28,836 nucleotides of DNA, from NCBI GenBank assembly GCA_946539475.1, contig CAMNHM010000017.1:1-28836 (forward strand), written 5' to 3'. Source of the stretch: an uncultured Prevotellaceae bacterium (GTDB taxonomy: Bacteria; Bacteroidota; Bacteroidia; Bacteroidales; Bacteroidaceae). Below the pieces are notes generated by a model. It made no database searches. It saw nothing but the letters and a program-made list of their open reading frames with translations, and was not told the origin of the DNA. A program made the position numbers and the translations under genes. This document shows, piece by piece, positions 1 to 6,473 of the stretch; the stretch's first letter is position 1, and each line of letters opens with the position of its first letter.

Positions 1-97
1 AGTCGCTTCGCTTTGTGAAAGCGACCAAAGGTCGAGCGGCTACCGCGCGGAGGTGTGCGCAGCTGCTCGTGCGGCAGCTAATTCCAAGCTCTAAAAA

Positions 98-150
98 AGT
101 CTAAAGTCTGAAGTCAGAAAAAAGTCTAAGGTCAAAAAAATCTAAAGTCG
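98..150. repeat. Degenerate heptamer array (AGTCTAA-like) before the smalltalk-like gene
   Basis: Units AGTCTAA, AGTCTGA, AGTCAGA, then AGTCTAA, GGTCAAA and TCTAAAGTC follow one another with A-rich spacers and end four bases before the ATG at 154. The seven-base period is shared with several other arrays in this window. The array would form the 5' leader of the micro-protein gene. No promoter box is clear within it. Confidence 0.6.
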
Positions 151-153
151 GGT

Positions 154-270
154 ATGAAGCTGAACGAGAAATTCTGGATGAAGGTGCTGCAGGTGATCGC
201 GGCGATGATCACGGCGGCGGTGACGACGCTGACGACTGTCAGCTGCATGGGGCTCGGGCCTCTTTTCTAG
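154..270 (+). CDS. Smalltalk-like micro-protein, 38 residues, single membrane segment
   Basis: The reading frame encodes a short basic N-terminus (MKLNEKFWMK), one hydrophobic Ala/Thr/Val-rich segment at about residues 11-30, a cysteine at residue 31 (TVSCMG) and a short tail, then TAG. This layout matches the 'smalltalk' family of about 30-40 residue proteins annotated widely in Bacteroides and Prevotella, often next to HU-like DNA-binding and N-acetylmuramoyl-L-alanine amidase genes. The function of the family is not known. The Cys after a hydrophobic stretch resembles a lipobox, but -3 is Thr rather than Leu, so lipidation is uncertain. No amidase lies downstream here, and the upstream neighbour is outside the window. 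The frame is too short for routine gene callers. The family call is from memory of the pattern. Confidence 0.68.
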   Translation: MKLNEKFWMKVLQVIAAMITAAVTTLTTVSCMGLGPLF

Positions 271-585
271 GGAGTCCCTTTCTTCTAGGGATTTTGTGAT
301 TGTAGGATGAGGGAGGGGAGGGTGGCTTTTAGTATAAATCAGATAAAAAAAGACGGTGGGTATGGCCTCGCGGCTGCCCCACCGTTTTCCATTTTATCTT
401 TTGTGTCAACAATCTTTCTCACACCTTCGCAGGCGTTTATGAGAACTTACTGTTCAAGTGTTTTAACTATTGTTATTAAAACGGCAGACCTTCACAGGTC
501 AGAAAGTACAAAATACGTCTGCATAGTTACGATTTTTTTTTGTGACGCACCAAGCGTTTAACAAAAATTATGGGTCTAGCGAGCT
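271..585. other. AT-rich intergenic stretch without a convincing gene
   Basis: Between the micro-protein gene and the 109-bp repeats there is only a terminator-like hairpin (353-393) and AT-rich DNA. An 84-codon open frame at 307-561 has no family resemblance, no promoter and low-complexity composition, so it is not called. Two weakly similar segments (CACACCTTCGCAGG near 420 and CAGACCTTCACAGG near 484) contain short palindromes of unknown meaning. Confidence 0.5.
353..393. terminator. Hairpin terminator, possibly bidirectional
   Basis: ACGGTGGG at 353-360 pairs with CCCACCGT at 378-385. An A-run precedes the stem and TTTT follows it, which fits an intrinsic terminator readable from either side. 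It lies downstream of the 38-residue gene. Confidence 0.5.
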
Positions 586-727
586 GCCGTTTCCTTATTT
601 TTGGGGAAACAAATTGGCACAAATTATGGAAAATTTTTTCTTTTCGTCGGCGGAGAGCGTGCTTGCATCCGCACAATAATTTATCTTAATTAGTGCCAAT
701 TTGTTTCCCAAAAAATAAGGAAACGGC
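586..727. repeat. Long inverted repeat enclosing the first 109-bp unit
   Basis: The left arm at 586-620 and the right arm at 693-727 are reverse complements over 35 bases with a single mismatch. They run from GCCGTTTCC to TTGGCAC. The enclosed core carries a second, smaller palindrome (GCGGA...TCCGC). This is the geometry of a MITE-like or cruciform-forming element. No transposase is nearby. Confidence 0.8.
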
Positions 728-934
728 ACAAATTATGGAAAATTTTTTCTCTTCGTCGGCGGAGAGCGTGCTTGCATCCGCACAATAATTTATCTTAATT
801 AGTGCCAATTTGTTTCCAAAAAAATAAGGAAACGTCACAAATTATGGAAATTATTTTCTTTTCGTCGGCGGAGAGCGTGCTTGCATCCGCGCAATAATTT
901 ATCTTAATTAGTGCCAATTTGTTTCCAAAAAAAC
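616..934. repeat. Three tandem copies of a 109-bp palindromic repeat
   Basis: The segment starting GGCACAAATTATGGAAA recurs at 616, 725 and 834 (GTCAC in the third), an exact 109-base period, with only a few substitutions between copies. Each copy contains GGCGGAGAGCGTGCTTGCATC-like core sequence and ends with GTGCCAATTTGTTTCC followed by an A-run. The array stops about ten bases short of the queC stop codon. A fourth, diverged copy lies at 17244-17350, so the unit is dispersed as well as tandem. Confidence 0.9.
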
Positions 935-944
935 AGCAGCAGGC

Positions 945-1604
945 TTAGGGCAGGGCCTCGTACTCGGTGGGGTCGTCGATGCCGGCCTCGGCCATCGCCT
1001 CGCGCCGCTCCACGCATGTGCCGCAACGTCCGCAATGGACGTCGCCACCCTTGTAGCACGACCATGTCTGGCTGTAGTCGATGCCCAGCTGCTTGCCTCG
1101 GCGGGCGATGTCGGCCTTCGTCATCTGGCAGTAGGGCGACAGGAGGGTGATGCCTGGGAAGGTGCCTGTGCGTGCTGCCTCGGAGAATGCCTCGACGAAC
1201 TCTGGGCGGCAGTCGGGATAGATGGTGTGGTCGCCGCCGTGGTTGGCCATCATCACGTGCTTCAGTCCGTTTGACTCGGCGATGCCTACTGCGACGCTGA
1301 GCATGATGCCGTTGCGGAATGGCACGACGGTCGACTGCATGTTCTCTGCGGCGTAGTGCCCCTCGGGTATGTCGTCGCCGCCGACGAGGAGTGAGCTCTT
1401 GAAGTAGCGTGCCATGAAGTCGAGTGGTATGACGATGTGCCTGATTCCCAGTCGCTGGCAATGCAGTCGCGCGAAGGGTATCTCGCGTGCGTTGTGCTTG
1501 CTGCCGTAGTCGAAGGTGACTGCCAGTGCGATGCGCTCCTGGTAGTCGTAGAGCAGCGTGGTGGAATCCATCCCGCCGCTGAGTATGAGTATGCTGTCTT
1601 TCAT
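945..1604 (-). CDS. queC: 7-cyano-7-deazaguanine (preQ0) synthase QueC
   Basis: QueC converts 7-carboxy-7-deazaguanine, ammonia and ATP into preQ0 in the cytosol, a step of queuosine biosynthesis. The 219-residue protein opens with the PP-loop pyrophosphatase motif SGGMDS at residues 9-14. Near the C-terminus it has the zinc-binding cysteines C183, C191, C194 and C197 (CYKGGDVHCGRCGTC). Length matches the family. An upstream start at 1685 is possible by frame, but the 27 extra residues would span the promoter. The ATG at 1604 gives the canonical MKDSILILSGG opening and lies nine bases after a TAACTTTG box. The gene is divergent from the beta-helix gene and is not grouped with other queuosine genes in this window. 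Confidence 0.96.
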   Translation of the reverse strand: MKDSILILSGGMDSTTLLYDYQERIALAVTFDYGSKHNAREIPFARLHCQRLGIRHIVIPLDFMARYFKSSLLVGGDDIPEGHYAAENMQSTVVPFRNGIMLSVAVGIAESNGLKHVMMANHGGDHTIYPDCRPEFVEAFSEAARTGTFPGITLLSPYCQMTKADIARRGKQLGIDYSQTWSCYKGGDVHCGRCGTCVERREAMAEAGIDDPTEYEALP

Positions 1605-1613
1605 AATTAGGTG

Positions 1614-1621
1614 CAAAGTTA
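1614..1621 (-). promoter_or_regulatory. -7 box of queC promoter (TAACTTTG)
   Basis: The minus strand reads TAACTTTG, an exact match to the Bacteroidetes TAnnTTTG box. Only nine bases separate it from the queC ATG. No clear -33 element is visible at the usual distance. Confidence 0.7.
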
Positions 1622-1664
1622 CGAATTTTTCGGCAAAAGTGGCGCGTCGAAAGAAAAAAATTTG

Positions 1665-1672
1665 TAACTTTG
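1665..1672 (+). promoter_or_regulatory. -7 box of beta-helix gene promoter (TAACTTTG)
   Basis: TAACTTTG lies 43 bases before the ATG at 1716 and faces away from the queC promoter, so the two genes share one divergent control region of about 110 bases. Confidence 0.7.
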
Positions 1673-1715
1673 CGCCATGAAACATTAAAATCGGTTAAAG
1701 AAATCGACAAACGAC

Positions 1716-3074
1716 ATGAAAAAAGCAATCCTTTTCCTTGCGATGGTGCTTGCACAGACGGCTGCCTTCGCAGAGTACGTCACCAAGGGCGACGGCACTA
1801 CCTATACGTTCGAGACGCTCGCCGACATCCCTGAGGCAGGGATCGTTGCCACCCCTCCCGCTTACCCTAGCCTCCCGGCCGAATACCGGCTGACGACAAG
1901 CATCACCATTGCTGCCGGCGACCGTTTCGAGTTGAACGAGTACGCGTTCGTTGACCTCGACGGCGGCGTCGCCTTCACCATCGATGGCGAGGCATCGTTC
2001 ATTCCCGTCGACGCCTGCCTGATAAGAGCTGACGAGGAGAATACCGTCGTGCGCATCAACTGCTCGCAGCATGTCGACTTCGAGCATGTCTCCTTTGTAA
2101 AAACCGGCGTTGAGGTGAGAGGGGAGGGTGGCGTCACCTTCCGTAATTGTTATTTCTTTTCCCACGACGGCTCCTCTGCTGCCGCCCTCTATTTCATCAG
2201 TGCCGGCGCTCCCAGCGTAGTCGAGGATTGCATGTTCGGCGACTGCCGGAAGGCTGCCATCGGCAGTGCTGCCAACGCCTCGCAGCCGCTTACCATCCGC
2301 AACTGCAGGGTGTTGAAAAACTCTATAGCCAACGGCAACATTCCGCAGATCAACGTCACGGCTGCCAACCCGCTGGTCATCGAGTCGACCACCGTCACGG
2401 GCATTCCTGATAATAATAAGGTGGGCGGCATCGGCATCTCGAACTTCATGGGCTACGACGCCGACGTCACCATCAAGGACTGCACGATCGAGGACAACCG
2501 CTACGGCATCGGCCTCGTAGGGCCTGCCCAGAAGATCCGCATCGAGGGCAACACGCTGCTGAACAACTGCCACGAGACGAACCCGATGAACGGCGGCAGC
2601 GGCATCAGCCTCTACGACCCTTACCAGCTGACCTGTGCCACGATCACGGCCAACCACATCGAGGGGTCGCTGTGGGGCATCACGATCATCGGGTGTAAGG
2701 ACGTCAACGTCGGCTGCCTGGAGGAGGGCGACCGCTACAACCCTGGGCTCAACGTCTTCCGCGACAATGGGTTCGACGGGCAGCTCTACGACCTCTACAA
2801 CAACTCCTCGCTGACCGTCTACGCGCAGAACAACACGTGGAACGTGAGCGAGCAGACGGAGGAGCAGATCGAGACGGTCGTCTTCCACAAGAACGACGAT
2901 GCGTCGCTCGGCGAGGTGATCTTCATGCCTGCTGCCACGACGACGAGTGTGGCCGAGCGTCTCGCGCCGTCGCTGGCCGAGGGCCCGTCGTTCAACCTTC
3001 AGGGCCAGCGTGTCGACAATCCCACGCGTCCCGGCCTGTACATCAGGAACGGCCGCAAGGTGGTTCGCCGATAG
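1716..3074 (+). CDS. Secreted right-handed parallel beta-helix protein with C-terminal sorting-like tail
   Basis: The 452-residue product starts with a signal peptide (MKKAILFLAMVLAQTAAFA, cleavage likely after residue 19). The middle, about residues 90-370, has recurring short strands with N/D/G turns (for example VTFRNCYFF, LTIRNCRVL, VTIKDCTIEDN, IRIEGNTLL, ATITANHIEG), the pattern of right-handed beta-helix or pectate-lyase-like folds. The end reads SFNLQGQRV...GLYIRNGRKVVRR, the short Prevotella-type tail related to type IX secretion sorting signals. Together these suggest an exported, probably surface or secreted protein. Substrate and activity cannot be read from the sequence; it may be a polysaccharide-binding or -cleaving protein. 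Its last 32 bases overlap the convergent glycosyltransferase gene. Confidence 0.75.
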   Translation: MKKAILFLAMVLAQTAAFAEYVTKGDGTTYTFETLADIPEAGIVATPPAYPSLPAEYRLTTSITIAAGDRFELNEYAFVDLDGGVAFTIDGEASFIPVDACLIRADEENTVVRINCSQHVDFEHVSFVKTGVEVRGEGGVTFRNCYFFSHDGSSAAALYFISAGAPSVVEDCMFGDCRKAAIGSAANASQPLTIRNCRVLKNSIANGNIPQINVTAANPLVIESTTVTGIPDNNKVGGIGISNFMGYDADVTIKDCTIEDNRYGIGLVGPAQKIRIEGNTLLNNCHETNPMNGGSGISLYDPYQLTCATITANHIEGSLWGITIIGCKDVNVGCLEEGDRYNPGLNVFRDNGFDGQLYDLYNNSSLTVYAQNNTWNVSEQTEEQIETVVFHKNDDASLGEVIFMPAATTTSVAERLAPSLAEGPSFNLQGQRVDNPTRPGLYIRNGRKVVRR

Positions 3075-4212
3075 GGATCGACTGGTAGATGTCGAGATAT
3101 TGGCGTGCCACCTTTCGGTAGTCGTGATGGCGGCGTACGTACTCGATGCTCTGCTGCTTGAGGACGGGGATGCGCTCGGGGTGCAGTACTAGCTGCTCCA
3201 GCTCATGGTAGACGCTGTCGTAGGTGGGCTGTACGTTGATGATGGGTCGCAGTTGGTGCTCGCCGATGATGTCGTAGCTCTCCGGCTCTCCTCCTCCGAT
3301 GCAGATGATGCCTTTCGACATGGCCAGCAGGGGGTTCATCGACGGTGTGTAGCTGTATAGCTGGTCGAGTATGGCGTCGCTGCCGTCCATCATGTGCTGG
3401 TACTGGCTGAAGGGCACTCCCTCGGCCTTCTCGATGACCACGCGGTCGGGGTATCGCCGGCGGATGTCTTCGGCTGCCCGCAGCATGATGTCGGTGCCCT
3501 TGTAGGCGCTACGTCCGCGGCTGATGCCGATGAAGAGGGTGATGGGATGTGGGATGGATGATGTGGGATGTGGGATGTTGGATGTTTGATGTGGGATGTT
3601 GGATGGATGATGTTTGATGGATGATGTGGAATGGATGGGCAGCGGTACGAAGTGGAGCTTGTGGGGGAAGTGGGGCTCGTAGCAGACGTAGTCGTCGTAG
3701 AGGCCGGCGATGATGGCGTCGCAGTCGTCGGCGATCATGCGGTTGAGACGCTCCTTGGCGGTGCCCAGCCAGTCGCGCTGCTCGCGTAGGGCGGGCTCGT
3801 CGGTGCGCACGCGGTCGCCGATGTTGAAGTCGCTGTATCTGAGCGGCTTGCGATAGGTGCACTCGCTCACCCAGTAGTAATCCATCCCCATTGCACAGAG
3901 GACGATGCGGGCGTTGTGGCGCCTGAGGTATCGATAGATGGCGAAGAGCCGCTCTGCGCGTAGCTCTAGGAACATGGGGTTGATGAGCTGCACGACGTCG
4001 TAGCCGCGCAGCCGTGGCAGCAGGGCGCATACCTTTGCCATGAGTGCCATGCCTCCCAGCTTGCCTGGTGTGCGGGCGAGGTCGATGTCGCGCGGATAGT
4101 CTTTCCAGAAGTCGCCGTTGGAGGCTACTGTGACCTGGTGTCCCTCTTCGCGGAATGCCTCTGCCAGCGTGTTGTGAACGTTGCTATATTCTCCGAGCAG
4201 CAGTATCTTCAT
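3043..4212 (-). CDS. GT-B fold glycosyltransferase (GT4-like) with in-frame heptamer-repeat insert
   Basis: The 389-residue protein begins MKILLLGEYSNVHNTLAEAF, typical of the N-terminal Rossmann domain of GT-B glycosyltransferases. The C-terminal half carries IGISRGRSAYKGTDIMLRAA (about residues 227-246) and a donor-site-like stretch around GGGEPESYDIIGE. It probably adds a sugar in the neighbouring polysaccharide pathway at the cytoplasmic face; donor and acceptor are unknown. Between PLPI and ITLFIG, at about residues 192-224, lies a low-complexity insert with a seven-residue period (SNIPHQT, SNIPHPT, SSIPHPI). It is encoded by 14 heptamers and falls in the linker between the two domains. 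Gain or loss of a heptamer would truncate the protein. The gene is last in the cluster, separated from it by about 420 bases containing a MITE, and its 3' end overlaps the beta-helix gene. Confidence 0.82.
   Translation of the reverse strand: MKILLLGEYSNVHNTLAEAFREEGHQVTVASNGDFWKDYPRDIDLARTPGKLGGMALMAKVCALLPRLRGYDVVQLINPMFLELRAERLFAIYRYLRRHNARIVLCAMGMDYYWVSECTYRKPLRYSDFNIGDRVRTDEPALREQRDWLGTAKERLNRMIADDCDAIIAGLYDDYVCYEPHFPHKLHFVPLPIHSTSSIKHHPSNIPHQTSNIPHPTSSIPHPITLFIGISRGRSAYKGTDIMLRAAEDIRRRYPDRVVIEKAEGVPFSQYQHMMDGSDAILDQLYSYTPSMNPLLAMSKGIICIGGGEPESYDIIGEHQLRPIINVQPTYDSVYHELEQLVLHPERIPVLKQQSIEYVRRHHDYRKVARQYLDIYQSIPIGEPPCGRS
3541..3638. repeat. 14 tandem heptamers inside the glycosyltransferase gene
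   Basis: On the plus strand the units read GATGGGA, TGTGGGA, TGGATGA, TGTGGGA, TGTGGGA, TGTTGGA, TGTTTGA, TGTGGGA, TGTTGGA, TGGATGA, TGTTTGA, TGGATGA, TGTGGAA, TGGATGG without interruption, a strict seven-base register over 98 bases. Three heptamers make one seven-residue peptide repeat, and no frame of the array contains a stop. The composition differs from the GC-rich flanking coding sequence. Confidence 0.93.
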
Positions 4213-4237
4213 CGTTTTTTCGTTTTCTTTAAATATT

Positions 4238-4271
4238 AGGAGTTAAGGGAGTTAAGGGAGTTAAAAGGAGT
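4238..4271. repeat. Nonamer array GGGAGTTAA, left of the MITE
   Basis: AGGAGTTAA, GGGAGTTAA, GGGAGTTAA and the partial unit AAGGAGT run head to tail upstream of the GT-B gene start. The MITE is inserted at the end of this array, and one partial unit is found again on its other side. Confidence 0.75.
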
Positions 4272-4492
4272 GAGCCCACTTGAAAAAGTCTCAGTGATAT
4301 TGCGAACATTGGCGCTGCCGCTCCCCTCCCTTCAAGGGGAGGGGTGCCCGAAGGGCGGGGTGGGGTCTGTATATAATTAGCCGCCAAGAAGTTACAGACC
4401 CCACCCCAACCCCTCCCCTTGGAGGGGAGGGGAGCGGCTGCGCGTCCAATTTCACTCCATTTCATCGGTATGTTACTTTTTCAAGTGGACTC
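4272..4492. mobile_element. 221-bp MITE-like element with 18-bp terminal inverted repeats
   Basis: The ends GAGCCCACTTGAAAAAGT (4272-4289) and ACTTTTTCAAGTGGACTC (4475-4492) are inverted repeats matching at 17 of 18 positions. AAGGAGT flanks the element on both sides (4265-4271 and 4493-4499), consistent with a 7-bp target duplication, although the flank is itself repetitive. Inside is a second large palindrome of C-rich and G-rich runs (CCGCTCCCCTCCC against GGGAGGGGAGCGG, and GGGGTGGGGTCTGT against ACAGACCCCACCCC). No transposase is encoded, so mobilisation would need an enzyme supplied elsewhere. Open frames across it are by-products of the palindrome. Confidence 0.82.
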
Positions 4493-4563
4493 AAGGAGTT
4501 AAAGACAATAGACTCTTCATTGAAAAGCCTTCGACAGTGGAGCTATAAACGGCAGCAATACTG

Positions 4564-4632
4564 TTGTCTTTTAACTCCATTAACTCCATTAACTCCTTTA
4601 ACTCCATTAATAACTCCTTTAACTCTTTCAAC
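4564..4632. repeat. Nonamer array TTAACTCCA/TTAACTCCT abutting a stop codon
   Basis: About seven units of AACTCCATT or AACTCCTTT, one interrupted by AAT, run up to the stop codon (4633-4635) of the leftward GT2 gene. The unit is the reverse complement of the array at 4238-4271, so the two arrays form an inverted pair around the MITE. Confidence 0.8.
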
Positions 4633-5616
4633 TCACCGCTCCCTCTCGAGCAGTGGCAGCGTTCGGAGGAGGATGGTGAGGCCCAGCGACGAGTTGGTCA
4701 TTCGGCGGAACCATTGGTACTTTTTCGTATAGTCGCGGTCGGGTAGTGGGAAGAGTCCCACCTTCCGCAGCTCGTCGAGGCGGCGGTCGAGGTAGTGGCG
4801 GCTGCGCGTGAGGAGGCATACGTTGTAGATGTAATCCATCGTCAGCTGTGCTACGCGCCGCTGCATGGCGATGCGCTCCTGTGGCGGCATCGTGCTGCTG
4901 CGGCGGTGCAGGTTGAGGAGCACGTCCTTCGTGTCGTTCAGCCGTGCCAGCCGGCTGCGCATATCGGCACGGTTGACGGCTGACGAGGGTCGCTGGCGAT
5001 AGTAGTAGGCACGGGCGTCGGTGGTGACGACCTGGTCGGCGCGCAGCAGCAGCTGTGGCGTGAACTCCTCGTCCTCGCCGTAGGCGATGCCTGGTGTGAA
5101 GCGCAGGCTTCCGAGTATGGCCTTGCGGAAGATGAAGCCGCATGCCGAGCCGTGGATGTTTGCCTGGTGGAGGAGTGCCGTGCCTGAGAGGGGTCCCTCG
5201 TCGTGATAGTCGACGGAGCCTTTGGCGGGGTCTTCGCAGAAGTCGTACATGATGATGTCGTAGTTGTTGAAGCGCACGAGGTCGAGCACGTGCTCGTAGG
5301 GTGTGCGCACGAGCAGGTCGTCGGCGTCGACGAACTGTATGTATTGCCCTTCTGCCACGCGGAGCCCCAGGTTGCGTGCCGCCGCCACTCCGCCGTTCTT
5401 CTGACGTACGTAGACGATCTCGTCGAGCAGCTCGCCGAGCGTCGGCAGTGGCGACGATGCTGATCCGTCGTCGACGACGATGATCTCGCGTTCGGCGGCG
5501 CGCGGCGACAGTGCCCTGATGCTCTCGATGCACTCTAGGAGCATGTCGGCGGGCACGTCGTAGACGGGTATGATGAAGCTCAGGAGCTTCGTTGGGTTAT
5601 TCGGTTGATCTTGCAT
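4633..5616 (-). CDS. Family 2 glycosyltransferase (GT-A fold)
   Basis: The 327-residue protein opens LSFIIPVYDVPADMLLECIESI and contains IIVVDDGS (about residues 46-53), NGGVAAARNLG and the metal-binding QFVDADD, the standard GT2 series. A later GEDEEFTPQLL matches the acceptor-side ED motif. It likely transfers a nucleotide-activated sugar during repeat-unit assembly on a lipid carrier at the inner face of the membrane; the sugar cannot be told. A frame continuing upstream to 6333 is only an alternative frame of the next gene, so the ATG at 5616 is chosen. It overlaps the preceding gene's 3' end by 37 bases, which suggests translational coupling within the polysaccharide operon. Confidence 0.88.
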   Translation of the reverse strand: MQDQPNNPTKLLSFIIPVYDVPADMLLECIESIRALSPRAAEREIIVVDDGSASSPLPTLGELLDEIVYVRQKNGGVAAARNLGLRVAEGQYIQFVDADDLLVRTPYEHVLDLVRFNNYDIIMYDFCEDPAKGSVDYHDEGPLSGTALLHQANIHGSACGFIFRKAILGSLRFTPGIAYGEDEEFTPQLLLRADQVVTTDARAYYYRQRPSSAVNRADMRSRLARLNDTKDVLLNLHRRSSTMPPQERIAMQRRVAQLTMDYIYNVCLLTRSRHYLDRRLDELRKVGLFPLPDRDYTKKYQWFRRMTNSSLGLTILLRTLPLLERER

Positions 5617-6473
5617 AGGGAGTTGATTCCAATGGTGTCGATAAGGATGGCTTTGAGGCGCTGGCGGAGGGTGAGCCCCCCGGCCAGCGGGTTGACGAGG
5701 CGGCGGGGCAGCTGCGGCGCCTGACGGGTGAGGCGGCTGACGTCGAGCTGTATGTCGAGCACGTGCATATAGTAGCGGCTGTCGGCCCATCGGGGCAGCA
5801 CGTCGAGGTGTGCCTCGAGGAGCATCCGCAGCTCGCGTCCTGTGGCTGTGGCGGTGATGCCCTTGTCGTTGGTGCAGTAGTAGTAGAGGCCGGCTGTGGT
5901 GGTGACTATGCTCCGTGCCTGGCTGAGGAGAAGCGGCATGACAGCGACGTCCTCGAACACCCTGCCGACGGGGAACCGCACGTCGTCGAACAGTCGCCGG
6001 CGGAACACCTTGTTCCAGGCGTAGCAATGCTCGTAGCCGTTGCTGGCGAGCCAGTAGTGGCGCATGTCGCTGAACGCCTGCTGCCGGAGCACGACGCGCT
6101 GCTGCTTGCCGGAGCCGTAGAATCGGTAGAAGGAGTATTCCACGATGTCGGCATCGTCGGCGAGGGGCATCACCTGCCGATAGGTGTCGGCATCGAGGAA
6201 GTCGTCGGCGTCGACGAAGGTGATGAACTCGCCACGTGCGGCTTCGATGCCTCTGTTGCGGGCGTCGGAGAGTCCGCCGTTCGTCTTGTGGATGACGCGC
6301 AGGCGGTCGTCGCGGCGCGCCCACTCGTCGCATTTCTGAGGGCTGCCGTCAGGCGATCCGTCGTCGACGACGATCACCTCGAAGTCGCTGAACGTCTGGC
6401 CGACGATGCTCTCCAGGCAACGGTCGAGCAGGTCTTCCACGCGGTAGACGGGCACGATGATGCTGAGCTTCAT
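5580..6473 (-). CDS. Family 2 glycosyltransferase (GT-A fold)
   Basis: The 297-residue product begins MKLSIIVPVYRVEDLLDRCL, followed by VIVVDDGSPDGS (about residues 34-45), NGGLSDARNRGI and the DXD region FVDADDFLD (about residues 88-96). These are textbook GT2 motifs. The C-terminal third has VFEDVAVMPLLL, the ED acceptor motif. It resembles many capsule and LPS glycosyltransferases of Bacteroidales. Its ATG overlaps the stop of the flippase gene as ATGA (6470-6473), and its end overlaps the next GT2 gene. The three genes are therefore almost certainly co-transcribed and co-translated. Sugar specificity is unknown. Confidence 0.9.
   Translation of the reverse strand: MKLSIIVPVYRVEDLLDRCLESIVGQTFSDFEVIVVDDGSPDGSPQKCDEWARRDDRLRVIHKTNGGLSDARNRGIEAARGEFITFVDADDFLDADTYRQVMPLADDADIVEYSFYRFYGSGKQQRVVLRQQAFSDMRHYWLASNGYEHCYAWNKVFRRRLFDDVRFPVGRVFEDVAVMPLLLSQARSIVTTTAGLYYYCTNDKGITATATGRELRMLLEAHLDVLPRWADSRYYMHVLDIQLDVSRLTRQAPQLPRRLVNPLAGGLTLRQRLKAILIDTIGINSLCKINRITQRSS

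Noticed and set aside
2..94. Possible tail of an upstream gene (open frame ending TAA at 92-94)
   Set aside because: Another frame is also open for a similar length, neither has a recognisable family end, and the segment contains a hairpin (GTCGCTT...AAAGCGAC). Too short to decide.
307..561. 84-residue open frame in the first intergenic region
   Set aside because: No promoter, no family resemblance, and the frame runs through a terminator-like hairpin and AT-rich filler.
616..934. CRISPR array
   Set aside because: The units are directly abutting 109-bp copies without unique spacers, and no cas gene is present.
1695..2888. 397-residue open frame antisense to the beta-helix gene
   Set aside because: It is a shadow frame in GC-rich coding DNA with no domain pattern; the plus strand has signal peptide, promoter and fold pattern.
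4229..4465. 78-residue open frame with PLPSKGRGWGG-type peptide
   Set aside because: It is the translation of the palindromic C/G-rich core of the MITE; such frames are common artefacts in Bacteroidetes genomes.
5617..6333. Upstream extension of the GT2 frame at 4633-5616
   Set aside because: The extension is an Arg-rich alternative frame of the neighbouring GT2 gene; the GT2 motifs start right after the ATG at 5616.
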